From: Ulota crispa
Taxonomy: Eukaryota; Streptophyta; Bryopsida; Orthotrichales; Orthotrichaceae
Reading direction: 5' to 3'
Length of the DNA: 64,000 nucleotides
Assembly: GCA_963920765.1 (NCBI GenBank)
Contig: OY987245.1
Coordinates: 5,596,727 to 5,660,726 of the forward strand
A program made the translations under genes and the position numbers. Below, in pieces: positions 11,533 to 23,922 of the stretch. Position 1 is the stretch's first letter. Every line of letters begins with the position of its first letter. Under the pieces are notes generated by a model. That model made no database searches and was not told where the DNA came from. It was given only the letters and a program-made list of their open reading frames with translations.

Positions 11533-14500
11533 ATGGAAGAGGACATTGACTTCAATGAAGATAATTCTTACTATCCTACCAATTTTGAAGATGATTTGGA
11601 GTACATATTAGGAGTTGAAGATATACTTCATGGGTCCTCAGGAGGTCAATCATCAATTCCTTCTCCAATTAAAGAAGATGTCTACTTCCATTTATTTGAT
11701 TTTGAATCAAGTTCTGATTTTGATGTAGACATGGAGCATATGTGAGAAGGAGATGTTGGATGGGAATCAAACTTCGTGACGGCTAACTTACCACTCATAG
11801 ATGAGCTTTCCAAACCTTCTTTTGATCAAATTCTTATAGAATCTTTTCCAAATTTCATTCAATTTACACTTGATAGTAGAAATCTTATGATTGTTTGTTT
11901 ACAAAAACAAACACATCCTACCTTCAATGAGATTCGTGAAGCGGACGGGGATTTCTATCCATTTCTTAAAAGCCATGGGAGATCTATAGATGTCAATCAT
12001 TGGCACCCATCTCGAAGTTTGGGCCCCAGAGTAATGTTCACTACAAAATGCTTGTCTATGGAAGTACGGAACTCTCCCACTTTGAATCATTCAATTTTGA
12101 TTTATGAGTGAAAAGTTTTAGTTTACGGGCATGCACGGGATTTCCATTTATACTTTTGAGCGATGGGTGAAACTTCAAAATAGTTTGAAGTTAATAGAAA
12201 CCGTTGATGAAGTTGGTCTTTCAACTTTAAATGATACAAAACGAAGGGAAATACCTCATAAAGGAATTTGGTCATCTATTGTGTCTACCTCACATGTTGA
12301 TCTTAGTAGGAAGCATTTAACATTGCATGCCACAACTTTTGTTGTATACAATAAGCGGGTCACTGATCAAAGGGTATGTGGAATTTCTCTATCATATATT
12401 AAGAAATGTGTACAATCTTGTCCACATTGTCAAAAATCAAAACTTTGGGATGAAGTTCACAACATTCCTTGTGAACTTATTGATGCCAAGCTAGATGAGA
12501 TATGCAAGACTCATGTTGTAGTAAGGCATATTTTCCATTCAACGTTTACAAAGCATCATAGAGTCACATATTACCGATGCCATAGAGGTGGAAAGAAAAG
12601 ATCAAGAAAGAGGAAAAGAGAAGATGATGATAGCATTTCTACACACAAAAGGAAAAGGAAGTTTATGAAATGTGACTGTGAGTTTCAAATCAAAGTGACA
12701 ATGCCTCTTGGTAGCCAAACATGTTCAACAGACTCAAATGTTTCTTTAGAAACAAAACTATTTGTACATTCAAAGCACATGGACATCTTCCAGGTACAGA
12801 AGTGAACAAGCTATTTCTACCTATACATCCAATAGTTATTTCTTTTGTGATGGAAAATTTGAAGCATATGATATCAACATCTACAGTGGCATTAGCATCC
12901 GTTCAAGAAGAACTCAAAATGCAAGCATTGGTGCTTGATATGGAGCACACAATGTATTGATTTTTTCTTATTCCAAAGGAAGTTGAGCAACTATCATACT
13001 CCATCAAATTAAATGGTATTTTTCTTTCTACCATTTTTTTTAAGTTTTTATTTTTAACCATATTTTTTATAAGACATTTCATTGTATATGCTTATTGTGG
13101 ATTTTGTAGATGTGCTGAGACTAGATGATTGGGATGCTACCAATGTGGAAGCTATTAGACTTCAAAAACAAAGAAAGGTGATTTTCTATCAGAGCTACTG
13201 TCCAAAGCATCAAGATCCCAAGAAGTGAGCTTTTGTTGTAGTCATACAAGATGAATTTATGAAGACAAATGTGAAATGATTTTCAAGGGGTAATTCATGG
13301 GCATTTGATTCAATTTTCAAAACTAATCATTATGACTTACCTCTATATGCCGCAGCCATTCCAAATCAAGATGGAAAAGCCATGCTTGTTTTCTATATGT
13401 TATGTACCAAAGACAAAGATGGGGGCCATGAAGGAATATCAATAGAACTTGCACTGACATATGTCTTTTCTAATATAGAAGAGGTTAGACCATCAGCATT
13501 CATTATTGATAAGTGCAAGATATCATTGAATGCTATAAGACGTAGTGTTAACAATGACATTCATTGTTGGAAGGATGGAAAACTTGGAAAAGAGCAACTT
13601 GCAGGACACGTTTTCCTTTGTTGGTTTCATGTTATGAAGGCATGGAGTGAGAATCTTCTCACACGTGTACCTATAGCAAAGAAAGACAAGGTATGGCAAA
13701 GTCTTCATGTACTATTGAATTTCCCGCAAGAAGATCATTTTGAATAGAATTTGCAAAAATTCTATGCAGATTTTGAGCATGTTCTTGGAGTAGAAGAGTA
13801 TATAAAACTTGGATGGGCAATGATTCAGTTCCTTGGAGAAGAATGTGGCCTAAATTTGGTAGACTATTTGAATATGGTGGTGTTGACAGAATAAATCATG
13901 TAGAAAGGCATTGGAAGTGGATCAAATATATTCTATTACAAGGAAAAGTAAATCAATTAGTTCAAGATTTGATTGTTGCCATCATTGGAAGCGCTACGGA
14001 TGGAAATCGCATTAGAGGGCCTACTCTAGTAGATCATTTCAAACAAGTTCAAGTTATAAGTAAGTACTTCTTGTGTGAAATTCATGCTGATTTTTAGTTT
14101 TTGGATTGTTAGTACATTTTCAATTCTGTTACGTTTGACATCTATGTTTACTTTGTTATATTGTAGGTGATTCTGGAAGGTTCTCTAGAAGAGCAAATGA
14201 TAAGCCTCATTAACGTCGTCTAGCAAATGCACAAAGACTTTTCCAAAAGTATGAAATTGAACCTAAAGGTATCTTGGAGGTTCTGGATGTCAATCAAATG
14301 CTCTTCCGTATAGCAAGCAAAACTACTCCAAACACTAGGTACACTATGTCCATACATACTCATTTTTGTGATTGTGCCTCTATTATATCAACATGCAAGC
14401 ATATTCTTGTAGTATAATTGATATTGAAAAAATATTATGGACATTTATATGATGAAAGACCTTTATGTTCTAATGTGATTATAGAACCACTCTTTCAGCC

Positions 14501-15035
14501 TATTACAGATGATTTCCACAATGACTGTATTATAAATGATAATACAATAGACAATGATGAAGATGAGGATTTTTTGCAAGTTATCCATGAAATGGAATCA
14601 ACACTTTTAGAAGTGAAGTTCAACATGGCAAATTATGGAGGAGTGTAGAAGAAGTACAAGAAGGATACAATCAAGGGTTGTATTCAATCTATGAAGGAGC
14701 CTTTTACATTTGAAAAGCCTTCTCTTATTGTACTTCCAAGCAAAGGTTCTATATCCTCTATTCAAAACAATGTGCAATGTACAAGGATGGGACATGGTAG
14801 ATCTCTACAATAAAGAGAGACAATTGATGGAGTGAAGAAATCACATGTAAGCCAAGCTCAACCTACATTGACACCTCCACCTCACAAGTTGATTTCAACT
14901 TCAAAAAGGAAAAGGACTGTTTTTCCTAGAATTCCAAAAGTTGTATGTGATGCATGCTTCACAAAAAGTATGATAGAGATGGAAGAGAAAACAATATCTT
15001 GCCAAAATTGTGAGAAGCATTTGACATGTAATTGA
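11533..15035 (+). pseudogene. MULE (Mutator-like) transposase, decayed
   Basis: Fragments in order: an acidic N-terminal piece (11533-11745), a Lys/Arg-rich piece with a Cys/His DNA-binding pattern (YYRCHRGG, KCDCEFQIKV, then HSKH; about 12131-12800), the MULE transposase core and a SWIM zinc finger. The core has SWAFDSIFKTNHYDLPLY near 13290 (first catalytic Asp), FIIDKC near 13505 (second Asp) and CWFHVMKAW near 13620. SWIM is CDCASIISTCKH (14367-14402). A short tail has two CxxC pairs (14940-15035). MULE transposases cut and move DNA flanked by terminal inverted repeats. Here the frame is broken by stops near 13226, 13277, 13745 and 14412 and by a frameshift near 13810, so it is dead. Candidate introns at about 12795-12800, 12960-13110 and 14060-14166 look genuine. 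Terminal inverted repeats were not found. Confidence 0.85.
12083..12131 (+). repeat. Fragment of the TTAA-palindrome arm inside the MULE remnant
   Basis: The stretch starting TTTGAATCATTCAATTTTGA and ending AGTTTTAGTTTAC(G)GG matches the inner arm of the palindrome at 17539-18265 (near 17830-17885). It lies between two coding fragments of the transposase and creates the end of one open frame. Confidence 0.6.
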
Positions 15036-16138
15036 AAGGATATTCTATTATTCATCAATGTCAATAATGCTAAGTAGTTTTACAACTTCATGTGTCTTCT
15101 TCCTAGATCTAATTATATTGTTCATCATGTACATGACATTATCATTTATAATTGATTTTTGTTTATAACAATAGCAAAGAGAACATAAAATATAATTTAT
15201 AAATATAATTTACACTAAATTGGCATTTTCTTTTGTATTCATGTACTATATATGATTGCAATGGGTTTTTCCCAAAAAATTTGAAGACCATACAAATCAA
15301 TTTTTGGATTGAGTTGATTGACCATGTGCTTCAAAATTCATTTGGTTTGTAATCATAGAAATCCATGTGTTTCTCTTGGTTTCTTCATTTTAGAATCATC
15401 TTTTCACAATACCTTTTTTTTTACCCTTCAATGTGATGAATAATTTGGAAGGTTATTTTGCAACTTAAAATGTATCAACTACAAATAATTGTTTGAGTTT
15501 TGCACTTCATTCTAGTTTTTTCTATAGGATATCTATTTTTCTTAACAATTACATTTATTTACATTGCAATGCATAGTTGAAATCAAATTCTTTCAATTTC
15601 TTGATTTGTGAATTAGAGAAAATTTGCAAAATAGGTATTTGATCAAACTATTAAATATGGGAACAAAAGGGAAATCATTTGAGGAATCTCAAATATTTAC
15701 CAAATGTTCATTGAGAGAATGTCAAAAAATTCCCAAAACATCCTCATTGACTAGAAGTGGTAGGATGCAAGCTAAGGGTGACTACTATGTTAGTCACAAG
15801 AGTAAAAATGAAGGGTTTTTATAGCAAATGGCTCTAGTTTCATTGAAAACTAAAGTCTTTAAGAGAGAAAAGACTCATATTCAGAAAGTACACTTGTTAA
15901 TGATCCAATTTCCACCAAAATAAAGTATATATCTCTAATGTGATAAGAGAAAATAACTTTTGAACATAGCTCCTAAAACTGTCACAATGCTTTTTTCTTG
16001 CTAAAAGGACTCTTGAATTGATATGTAGACTCATAATATGGGTACAATCTTTTGGCATCATTATTAGAAGACGGGGATGATTACATTTTGAAATAAAATT
16101 TGTATGCATGTAATTTATATTTTGGAGAAAAGGACTAT
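15036..16138. other. AT-rich DNA after the MULE remnant, no gene seen
   Basis: Very AT-rich sequence; one 66-residue open frame (15624-15824) is Ser/Lys-rich with no recognisable domain. It could include the 3' end of the MULE. Confidence 0.4.
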
Positions 16139-16475
16139 TATGTACTCCTGAATGACTATAGTTTTTGGCCCTTTTTGGGGATTGATTTCTCTAAGTTAAA
16201 TCTATTTTTTAATTTTTTTTCTTTTCTTTAGTGTCTTAGAATGGCATAAATTAGGGTGGTCAACCTTTGGAATTTGAAACTCTCATTGAGAAGAGGGAGA
16301 ATTCTCATCAGAAACAGAATGTGCTCATGAATGACTAAAATTTTTGGACATTGATTTCTCTAAATGAAATCATTTTTTTTCCTCAAGTGTCTTAGACTGG
16401 CATAAATTAGGGTGGCCAACTTTTGGAATTTAAAACTCTCATTGAGAAGAGGGAGAATTCTCATTGTGAACACAA
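16139..16475 (+). repeat. Tandem duplication, period about 180 bp
   Basis: Two units start ATGTACTCCTGAATGACT and ATGTGCTCATGAATGACT, 180 bp apart, and share GGCATAAATTAGGGTGG(T/C)C, then CTCTCATTGAGAAGAGGG near the end of each. Confidence 0.8.
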
Positions 16476-17538
16476 AAACACTGTGTTTTGTATTCAAAAA
16501 AGGACTTTCTTTTTGCCACAAATGGGAACCCTTAGCTTGCATCTCCCCAAGTATGTTTATGACTTGGCTTAAATTTTACAACTTCAAAAGAGTTCATGTG
16601 CTATTCAAATACCCCATTCATATACAACAGAAGAGAACATATACAATACAACAACATTCTTTAGGAGTCCACTATACTTGTACTAGAAGATTGAGAAACT
16701 ATCGAGAATTTAAGTTCTCTTAGAAGTCCTAAATTTAGAGTAACCAATCACTTTATTTTAATGAAACAAAAATTATTTTGAAAACTAAGGAAAGGGTGGG
16801 ATTTTCAGAATTTCTGAAATGACTGAAATCTCCATTGTTGAGCTTGTCCCCTTAGCACTAAAAGAACTTAGCATGTAGTTATAAAGTGAGAGGTAAAGTT
16901 ATATTTTGGTATTCTTCCTTAATGCGCCAAAGTGCACTATTCTCCAACTCAAAGTTTGTGCAAAATTGACATTTTGATGCTAACTAACGCATTGAAAAAT
17001 TGTTATTCTATATAATTCTAGGAAATTGGATGATTTGTTATAAATAAAAAAACAATCACAATGATGATCATGTGTAGAGTTTCATCAAGTTCATTAGTTA
17101 TCCTATATCTTGAGTATTAAAAAATCACATACTGGAAATGGTGCTCCTAAGAATCTTTTAACATATCAAAAGTATAACAACTACTGCAAACTAGTCACAA
17201 ACCTAGTAATCCAAATATGACATGTATTGAATTATTTATGTATAACAGGTACATAAATAAAGTCCATCCAATACAAAGAACACGTACAATATTGTTTTGA
17301 ATTTTTTTATTCATCATCCACATTATAGATGGTGCAAAATTGTGTAGAGGTTCATAATTGAAGTAAGCAAACAATAGATTAAAAAATGATGTTGCGATAT
17401 CCCTAAGCATTTTGCTAAGAGAATTTACCATACCTTCAATATGAAACCTTTAGCAAATTCACTTAGTTTTTAGAAAATCAAACAAATTATCACATAATCC
17501 AAACTAGTCATTTTATATCTAGCTATCAAATCAAATGT
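16476..17538. other. AT-rich spacer, no gene seen
   Basis: Nothing recognisable; the short open frames on both strands lack protein-like composition. Confidence 0.4.
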
Positions 17539-18265
17539 TTAACCCCTAAAGGACCAAAGGCCCTTTTGGGGGACAAATGGGATTTTGGGCATGTACCTAT
17601 GGCTAAACTACTTTGCGTGATTTTTTGAAACTTTTATTGAAGGTGAGGAATTCAAAGATCTACGTGGGAATGTAATTTGTTCTTCATTCTGACATTTTTT
17701 GAAGAAGCTAAAAATGAATTTATGGAAAACAGGGGACTTTGGGCAGCCCAAAAACGTCTTTAAAAATTGTGTTTTTTTCAAATAAAAATCTGAAAGAGGT
17801 TTTTTGACTTATATAGACATGGGGAGCTTTGAATCATTCAATTTTGATAGATGAGATGAAAGTTATGAGAAGTTTTAGTTTACAGGTAGGTCTGGTTTCT
17901 CTCAAAATCACACCTACCCGCAAACTAAAACTTCTCATAACCTTCATCTCATCTACCAAAATTGAATGATTCAAAGCTCCCCATGTCTATATAAGTCTAA
18001 AGAACCTCTTTTAGATTTTTATTCAAAAAAAATGCAATTTTTAAAAACGTTTTTGGGCTGCTCGGAGTCCCTTGTTTTCCATAAATTCATTTTTAGCTTC
18101 TTCAATAAATGTCAGAATGAAGAACAAATTATATTCCCACGTAGATCTTTAAATTCCTCACCTTCAATAAAAGTTTCAAAAAATCACGCAAAGTAGTTTA
18201 GTTATAGGTGCCTGCCCAAAATCTCATTTGTCCCCCAAGGGGACACTCAAGGATTTAGGGGTTAA
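17539..18265. mobile_element. TTAA-flanked foldback element, near-perfect palindrome
   Basis: TTAACCCCTAAAGGACCA at the left and a TTTAGGGGTTAA end at the right bound two arms of about 340 bp that are complementary at well over 90% of positions, meeting near 17900 with only a few tens of unpaired bases. It is non-coding. A transcript would form one long hairpin. Confidence 0.85.
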
Positions 18266-18824
18266 AACCAAACTTATTTCAAATCCAATGAAATCTAGAA
18301 AATCCCCATCATTGAGAATCTTGTGTTTGGCAGTCCTAGCAGCATTTAAGAATATGGATCGTTGACTTCCATGTAATTTACTCCCACATAACATATGAAC
18401 CTAATGGCTTATCCCATGAGATTACATCTAGCAATATACTTAATCCTTAAGCGCCCCAACGACAGGATCTTGTTGTTGAGGCCCACAAGTTTATCTCATT
18501 TCTTCTCTTAATTTGTACAGTGAAAACAGTCATATTTGGTCCCCATCAATACAGGAGGTAGTTCTTTTTCAAATACTATGGTTACTTTTTTTGGATGTAA
18601 TTTTCCAAGCTATGGTGACCATTAAATCACCCATTTTCTCCTAAATCCAAAAATAAATCTGGGCGATCAGAGGTTAATAGAAAAGAAACTCATAAAATGG
18701 AAAATAACTCCAAGACATATAATCACTCAAAGTAAGTAGATTTCACTATCTCCTTACTTTAGAGCTACAAAAACCTTGCCCAAATCAATAAACATAAAGT
18801 TACACATCACCAACTTGTTCTTTG
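18266..18824. other. AT-rich spacer, no gene seen
   Basis: A weak TTAATCCTTAAGCGCC-like start near 18451 and a CGATCAGAGGTTAAT end near 18665 may mark another worn TTAA element, but this is not secure. Confidence 0.3.
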
Positions 18825-18837
18825 TAGAGTACCCAGC

Positions 18838-19732
18838 AGCCACAAACCGTCCCCATTCTACCAGCCAATTTCCCTTAACAATGTTACTAAGTCAATTAGC
18901 ATTCTATTAGCATTCCATTTGCATACTCTTATCTTGCAATTTGTATATTCAATGAGTGCCCGGAATCAATCAAGCATATCAAGATTCAATTGCAAATAGT
19001 CAAAATCCAATTTTCGGTAAATAGTTTTGTGTCAATATGAAGATTTTACAAGAGAATTGATTGAAAATGATTGGTGACAAATTTTTGAGATTTGATTGCA
19101 TGTGTATGTAGGAAACATCTACATGCATATCCTCTATGCTAAAAACATTTATTGAGTAACAAAAATTTCATTTTCATAGGATTCATTGTGACTTGGGATA
19201 TGCCAAAGTTTTGTAATATAGAAATAATTATTTCTTAACTAGATTTTCATCATGTGAACGTAACACCATGTTCAAAAGTAGAAACTTAGTCACAATAAAT
19301 GAGTGAAGAAGCCAAGTTTGATAATCATAGAGAAATATCTACTTTACAAAATTTTAGCATATCCCATGTCACAATGAATCCTCTAAAAATGAAATTATTG
19401 TTACTCAATAAGTGTTTTTAGCATAGAAGATGCGCATGTACATGTATCCTACATACACATGCAATCAAATCTCAAAAATTTGTCGCCAATCATTTTCAAT
19501 CAATTCTCTTGTAGAATCTTCATTTTTACACAAAACTATTTACCGAAAATTGGATTTTGACTATTTGCAATTGAATCTTGATATGCTTCATTGATTTGGG
19601 GCACTTATTGAATATACAAATTGCAAGATAAGAGAATGCAAATGGAATGCTAATAGAATGCTAGTTGACTCAATAACATTGTTAAGAGAAATTGGTTGGT
19701 AGAATGGGGGACGGTTTGTGGTTGCTTGGTAT
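18838..19732. mobile_element. Long foldback element, family 2 (copy 1)
   Basis: The left arm starts GCAGCCACAAACCGTCCCC and the right arm ends GGGGACGGTTTGTGGTTGC. The arms, about 430 bp each, are complementary through most of their length and meet near 19280. The arms share TTTTTGAGATTTGATT and ATGTAGGAAACATC with the element at 47415-48291. No coding capacity. Confidence 0.8.
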
Positions 19733-19878
19733 TGTACAATACAAGACCTGGGAGCTACCATATTCCATCCGTTGTTTAAGCTACTCCCTTCAATTGCCCA
19801 TATACATTCTTCTCCTAATTGTTAAAAATCTAAAAAATTCTCCATATTCCTCGTAGAGTGTAGAGTACAGTAGGTGCT

Positions 19879-20805
19879 TTAACCCCTAAAAGACCATTGT
19901 CCCTATGGGGGACAAATGGGATTTCGGGCATGTACCTACAGCTTCAATATTTGTCTTAATTTTTTGAAATTTTTTTTAAGATACAAAAACAAATTAGCTT
20001 TTGGAGAATCTAATTTTTATTCCAATTGATGCCAGGGAGCAAAAGTTATGCCCAAATAAGTACAAATTTGGGGACTAGGGGCAGCAAAAAAAAACTATTA
20101 TAAAAACTTGAAATAAAAAAATAGTTTTTTTCCTTATAGATTATATCTTTGTCTACATCTGAAGCTTTAATTCATTCCATTTGGACTAGTTATGAGAAAG
20201 TTATGGACAATCTTGTTTTTCGGGCAACTCAAGCATCTTCTTGAAAAAATAACTTATAAACTTCATTTTTTAATGCAATTTTAGTATTTTTTTCAAAACA
20301 AATTGTTAGAGAGGGTGAAGTTTGCTTTTTAGAACAATCTCACCTTTGGGATTATTGCGTTTCAATTCCATTGCAGGGTTATTAGCAATTTAAGTTTTTG
20401 TTCAATCTCATACCTTCTTATGCCTACTTTTTTTTAAAGAATGAAATTTAAGTGTTCTTTTTTTAAAAAAATTCCTAGGATTCCCAACTCAACTTCCCAC
20501 CATGCAAAAATAGAATTCAAAACTCTGTGGTGCAAAAATTTTAAGTTAAAAATGTTCAAAGTTAAAAAATCTAGTCAAACAAGGTGCAAAAAAAGTATTT
20601 TTACACTTTAAATGCATATATGTTCTAGTCTCTGCAGTCAAAGTTCTTGGGTTTTGTATGACACATTCTTATAGTAGTCTAGCACAAGATCCTATGGTCA
20701 AATATGCAAAATGCCTGATTTTTGAAAAAAGTTACTCTTTGCCATAGAGGTGGCAGTTTTGAGTGTCTTTTGACAAAATTAAGGCCATGGTCCTTTAGGG
20801 GTTAA
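19879..20805 (+). mobile_element. TTAA-flanked element, 927 bp (sister of 54376-55304)
   Basis: Starts TTAACCCCTAAAAGACCA and ends TGGTCCTTTAGGGGTTAA. The whole interior matches the element at 54376-55304 in inverse orientation, including a CACAAGATCCTATGG motif near the right end. No open frame of note. The two long copies look recently related. Confidence 0.85.
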
Positions 20806-22170
20806 GGAATAGGAAGTTGATAAGAATTTTTTGTTGAAATAGCAACTTCGTTTACACTACAATAGCATACCAAAATTTGAGCTCAAAATGCCTCTTTTAT
20901 CTACTTTCACACCTCCAAGCACCCCTTTGACCATATTGGGCTCCTTGGATGCTTAGGAGTTAATGCTGTTTTTTTCTGTAATTGCACACATATTTCCCAT
21001 TAAAGGCAATAATACAGCAAACTAATTTCAGTTGTACCCAAGCATAAATATTTTCATATGAACAGAATGTTATTTTTTTCTTATACAAATGACTTTTGAT
21101 TGGAATGCAAATCACAAGGACACTATAATGAAGCCCAACAAATTTGTTGTACCAATCTTACTCACACACGGTAGCTTGCTAGGAAATGTACTATACAAGA
21201 ACTTTTCATGTGCCAAGAATACACACAAATATTGTAAAAAAAAAGCAAGTATAGAGCAAAAGGCTTTTATTGTGTAGCATTGGTTACCTATAGAAGTAAA
21301 GGACGGTTAGGGAATGTGAAATTGTGAGGAGGGATCCATGAGTTTTGAGCCATGAGCCTAATTTTATTTATCAAAATGTTAATTTCACCTATGAATGTGT
21401 ACATAGGGTCTTATAATTGTGTACTATAAATTTTCATTTCTTGAAGAACTTGCTAATTTTTTAATGAAATCATTGATTTTGAGCTCAGAATTGATTCTTG
21501 CAACAACATCTTGGCTCACCGATGAGGGGCTCACCATTTTACAATCACAAAATAGGGTAGTCCGGCACTACACAATACATACCAAGTTTTACATTCCAAG
21601 TCATTATATTTTCTGTACATAACATTTTTTGGAAGATTTGACAACAAAGAAGGTGGGACACTTAAGATTTTTGTCAAATATATTGCTAAACCTAAATCTT
21701 ACCAAAATAATTGTATAATTTGTTCATGTCTTTTTATAGTACTCATTTTTGCACTTAAAAATCCCATGAAGAGAGGATTTTGTGTTGAGGTGAAACTTAC
21801 AAAGATGAGATGTGGGATGTTGTGTGAATTGCCCTTGATGTACCTACTCAATCTTCTTCAAGGTAGGTCTTGTGAAAGCAAATCCTCCTACCCTTTGATC
21901 CAAAGCCAAGAACGTGCACATAGTAATATCTAAGATTACTTTTTGTGCTGTTTTCACTAAAAAGCAGTATAGTTTTTATGTAGAAGAATGTGTAAAGGAA
22001 TGTTAGGTAATATGTTCTTTTGTTTTCTATGGGTGAAATTGCACAATTACTCCACAATCTTGAGATGATATAATTCTACTTGGATGAATGTGGACCAATA
22101 TTCACAAAGAAATAAAAATTTATCCATATTTTACAAAATAAATAAGTTCCTAATTGTAGCAAGGATCACT
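20806..22170. other. AT-rich spacer, no gene seen
   Basis: A TTAGGAGTTAA motif near 20955 resembles a right end of the TTAA group without a clear partner. Open frames here are short and unremarkable. Confidence 0.35.
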
Positions 22171-22570
22171 TAAGGTATGTGCACCCATAAGCATGGAAAT
22201 AAGGGTTTTGGAGTAGGTAAAACAATTGGCTAACTCTGAAAAAAATATTGTAAGTTAGAAAGTGGAAACCAAAAATATTGGCATCAATCTCAAGGTTACA
22301 ATTGCAAACATTTGTTCACAAAGATTTTTCAAAGTCCAAAATCATTGAAATTGTAGGAACTATGTGTAAGAGATGCTAAAAACAAGGCTGGTTGGTTCTT
22401 AAATAGTCAAATGGGTACTCAAAACCTCATGCTAGTCACCCACAACCCTCACACCATCACCCATAACTATCACTCTGTCACCCACAACCATTTGCTTTTT
22501 TATTGATTAGCCCCTGCTAGTGCTAGGTGACGGCCACAAGGACACAACGCTTATGGATGCTGCTACCTTA
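22171..22570. mobile_element. TAAGGTA-type MITE
   Basis: Left end TAAGGTATGTGCACCCATAA and right end TTATGGATGCTGCTACCTTA form an imperfect inverted repeat. The ends match the TAAGGTAGGAACACCCATAAG ends of 29586-29902. Non-coding. Confidence 0.6.
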
Positions 22571-23922
22571 CAACACTGCCAAATTTACAAATATAAGAAA
22601 AAACCTAGTAAAAGAGTAACTAAAGATCATGTCCACAACAAGTACAATTCCACGGTTACTCTATCAATTCACTTATATTCTAAGCATCAAAAATAGAATA
22701 GGATGTTACAAAAGATTACAAATTGTCACACAACACCAATACCAACATGAAATGATAGAAGAGATGGGTTTAAGAAATGCAACATCAATGACATTCAACG
22801 CTCTTCATTAACATGAAAAAATTACACATGAGGTTTGCTCTTGTCCTGGTCCACTAGTCTCACTAAACTTTTCTTGCAAAAGATGAAAAGAATACAAATT
22901 GTAAATATTTAGCAATTTTACTAAACCAGGAGTACCCTATTTGGAAACCTTAATTTTTAAAATAAATAAAAAGCTATAAAATGAAATGAAAACAGTAAGA
23001 CTGTTAAAAGACAATGCACCAGAAAACAAGAGAAATCCATTTTAAAAACTTTAAAAACAATTAAGTTCAACAAGCATATTAGGTGAAGAGGCTACACTCT
23101 TATATAATCCTTATAAAGCATTCATAGCAAAGAGAGCATTGAAACAAATGCAAGTACTCTTTGCCCACAAGTACACTATTCATAAAAATAGTGAGGGAAA
23201 AACAATAGTTTTTACATAAATGTAAATGACACTTTGCTTTACTATAATATGCTATCACTTACAATTCCATGTCCCAGTTAAACAAACCATGTTAATTTCA
23301 TTACATAAAGTACGTAGTCACCTTAACAAACTCCCTATTGCCTAATCAAGAAGCTCTCTTTTAGAGCATTACACATGATCTCCTTCAAAACTCACAACTG
23401 TAAAGACATGAAGTTGTATTTATAGAGAACAAAAGAAATTCTTTCTACATATTAATGGGCCTTTAGAAGCTACAAAAGATATATCTTACTCTTACTAGAC
23501 ACTGATATTTTTTATACTATTGCTTAATTCAACCCCTGAGTACACAAATAATGCTAGTGAAGCAAGTAAAATGATAATAAAATGGTACCAAAATAGTAAT
23601 AAGAGCTAAAAAAGGGATGGCTAGACATGAGAAGAGGTCTTCTAATGTTCTTGAACTTGCTTTTTTGATGGAAATTCATATGAGAGGATTTAGAGTTGGA
23701 TCATCCATGGCTTTGATGTAAGACTCAAAAGCCATGTGCTATCTTTAGTGATACTATTCATTATAGATTTTGATGCACAACATGCTTACTAATAGTTCAA
23801 TTTCACCTAGAATTGATTAGAATGTAGTGCTAGACATTGAAAGATAGTAATGAAAGAAATAAACTTTATAGTATTACAATCAAATTTCCTTGAATTCAAA
23901 CTTCCTATGGCTTGCTCTTACC
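22571..23922. other. AT-rich spacer, no gene seen
   Basis: No repeat or gene recognised. It may include the 3' part of the pseudogene on the - strand. Confidence 0.35.
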
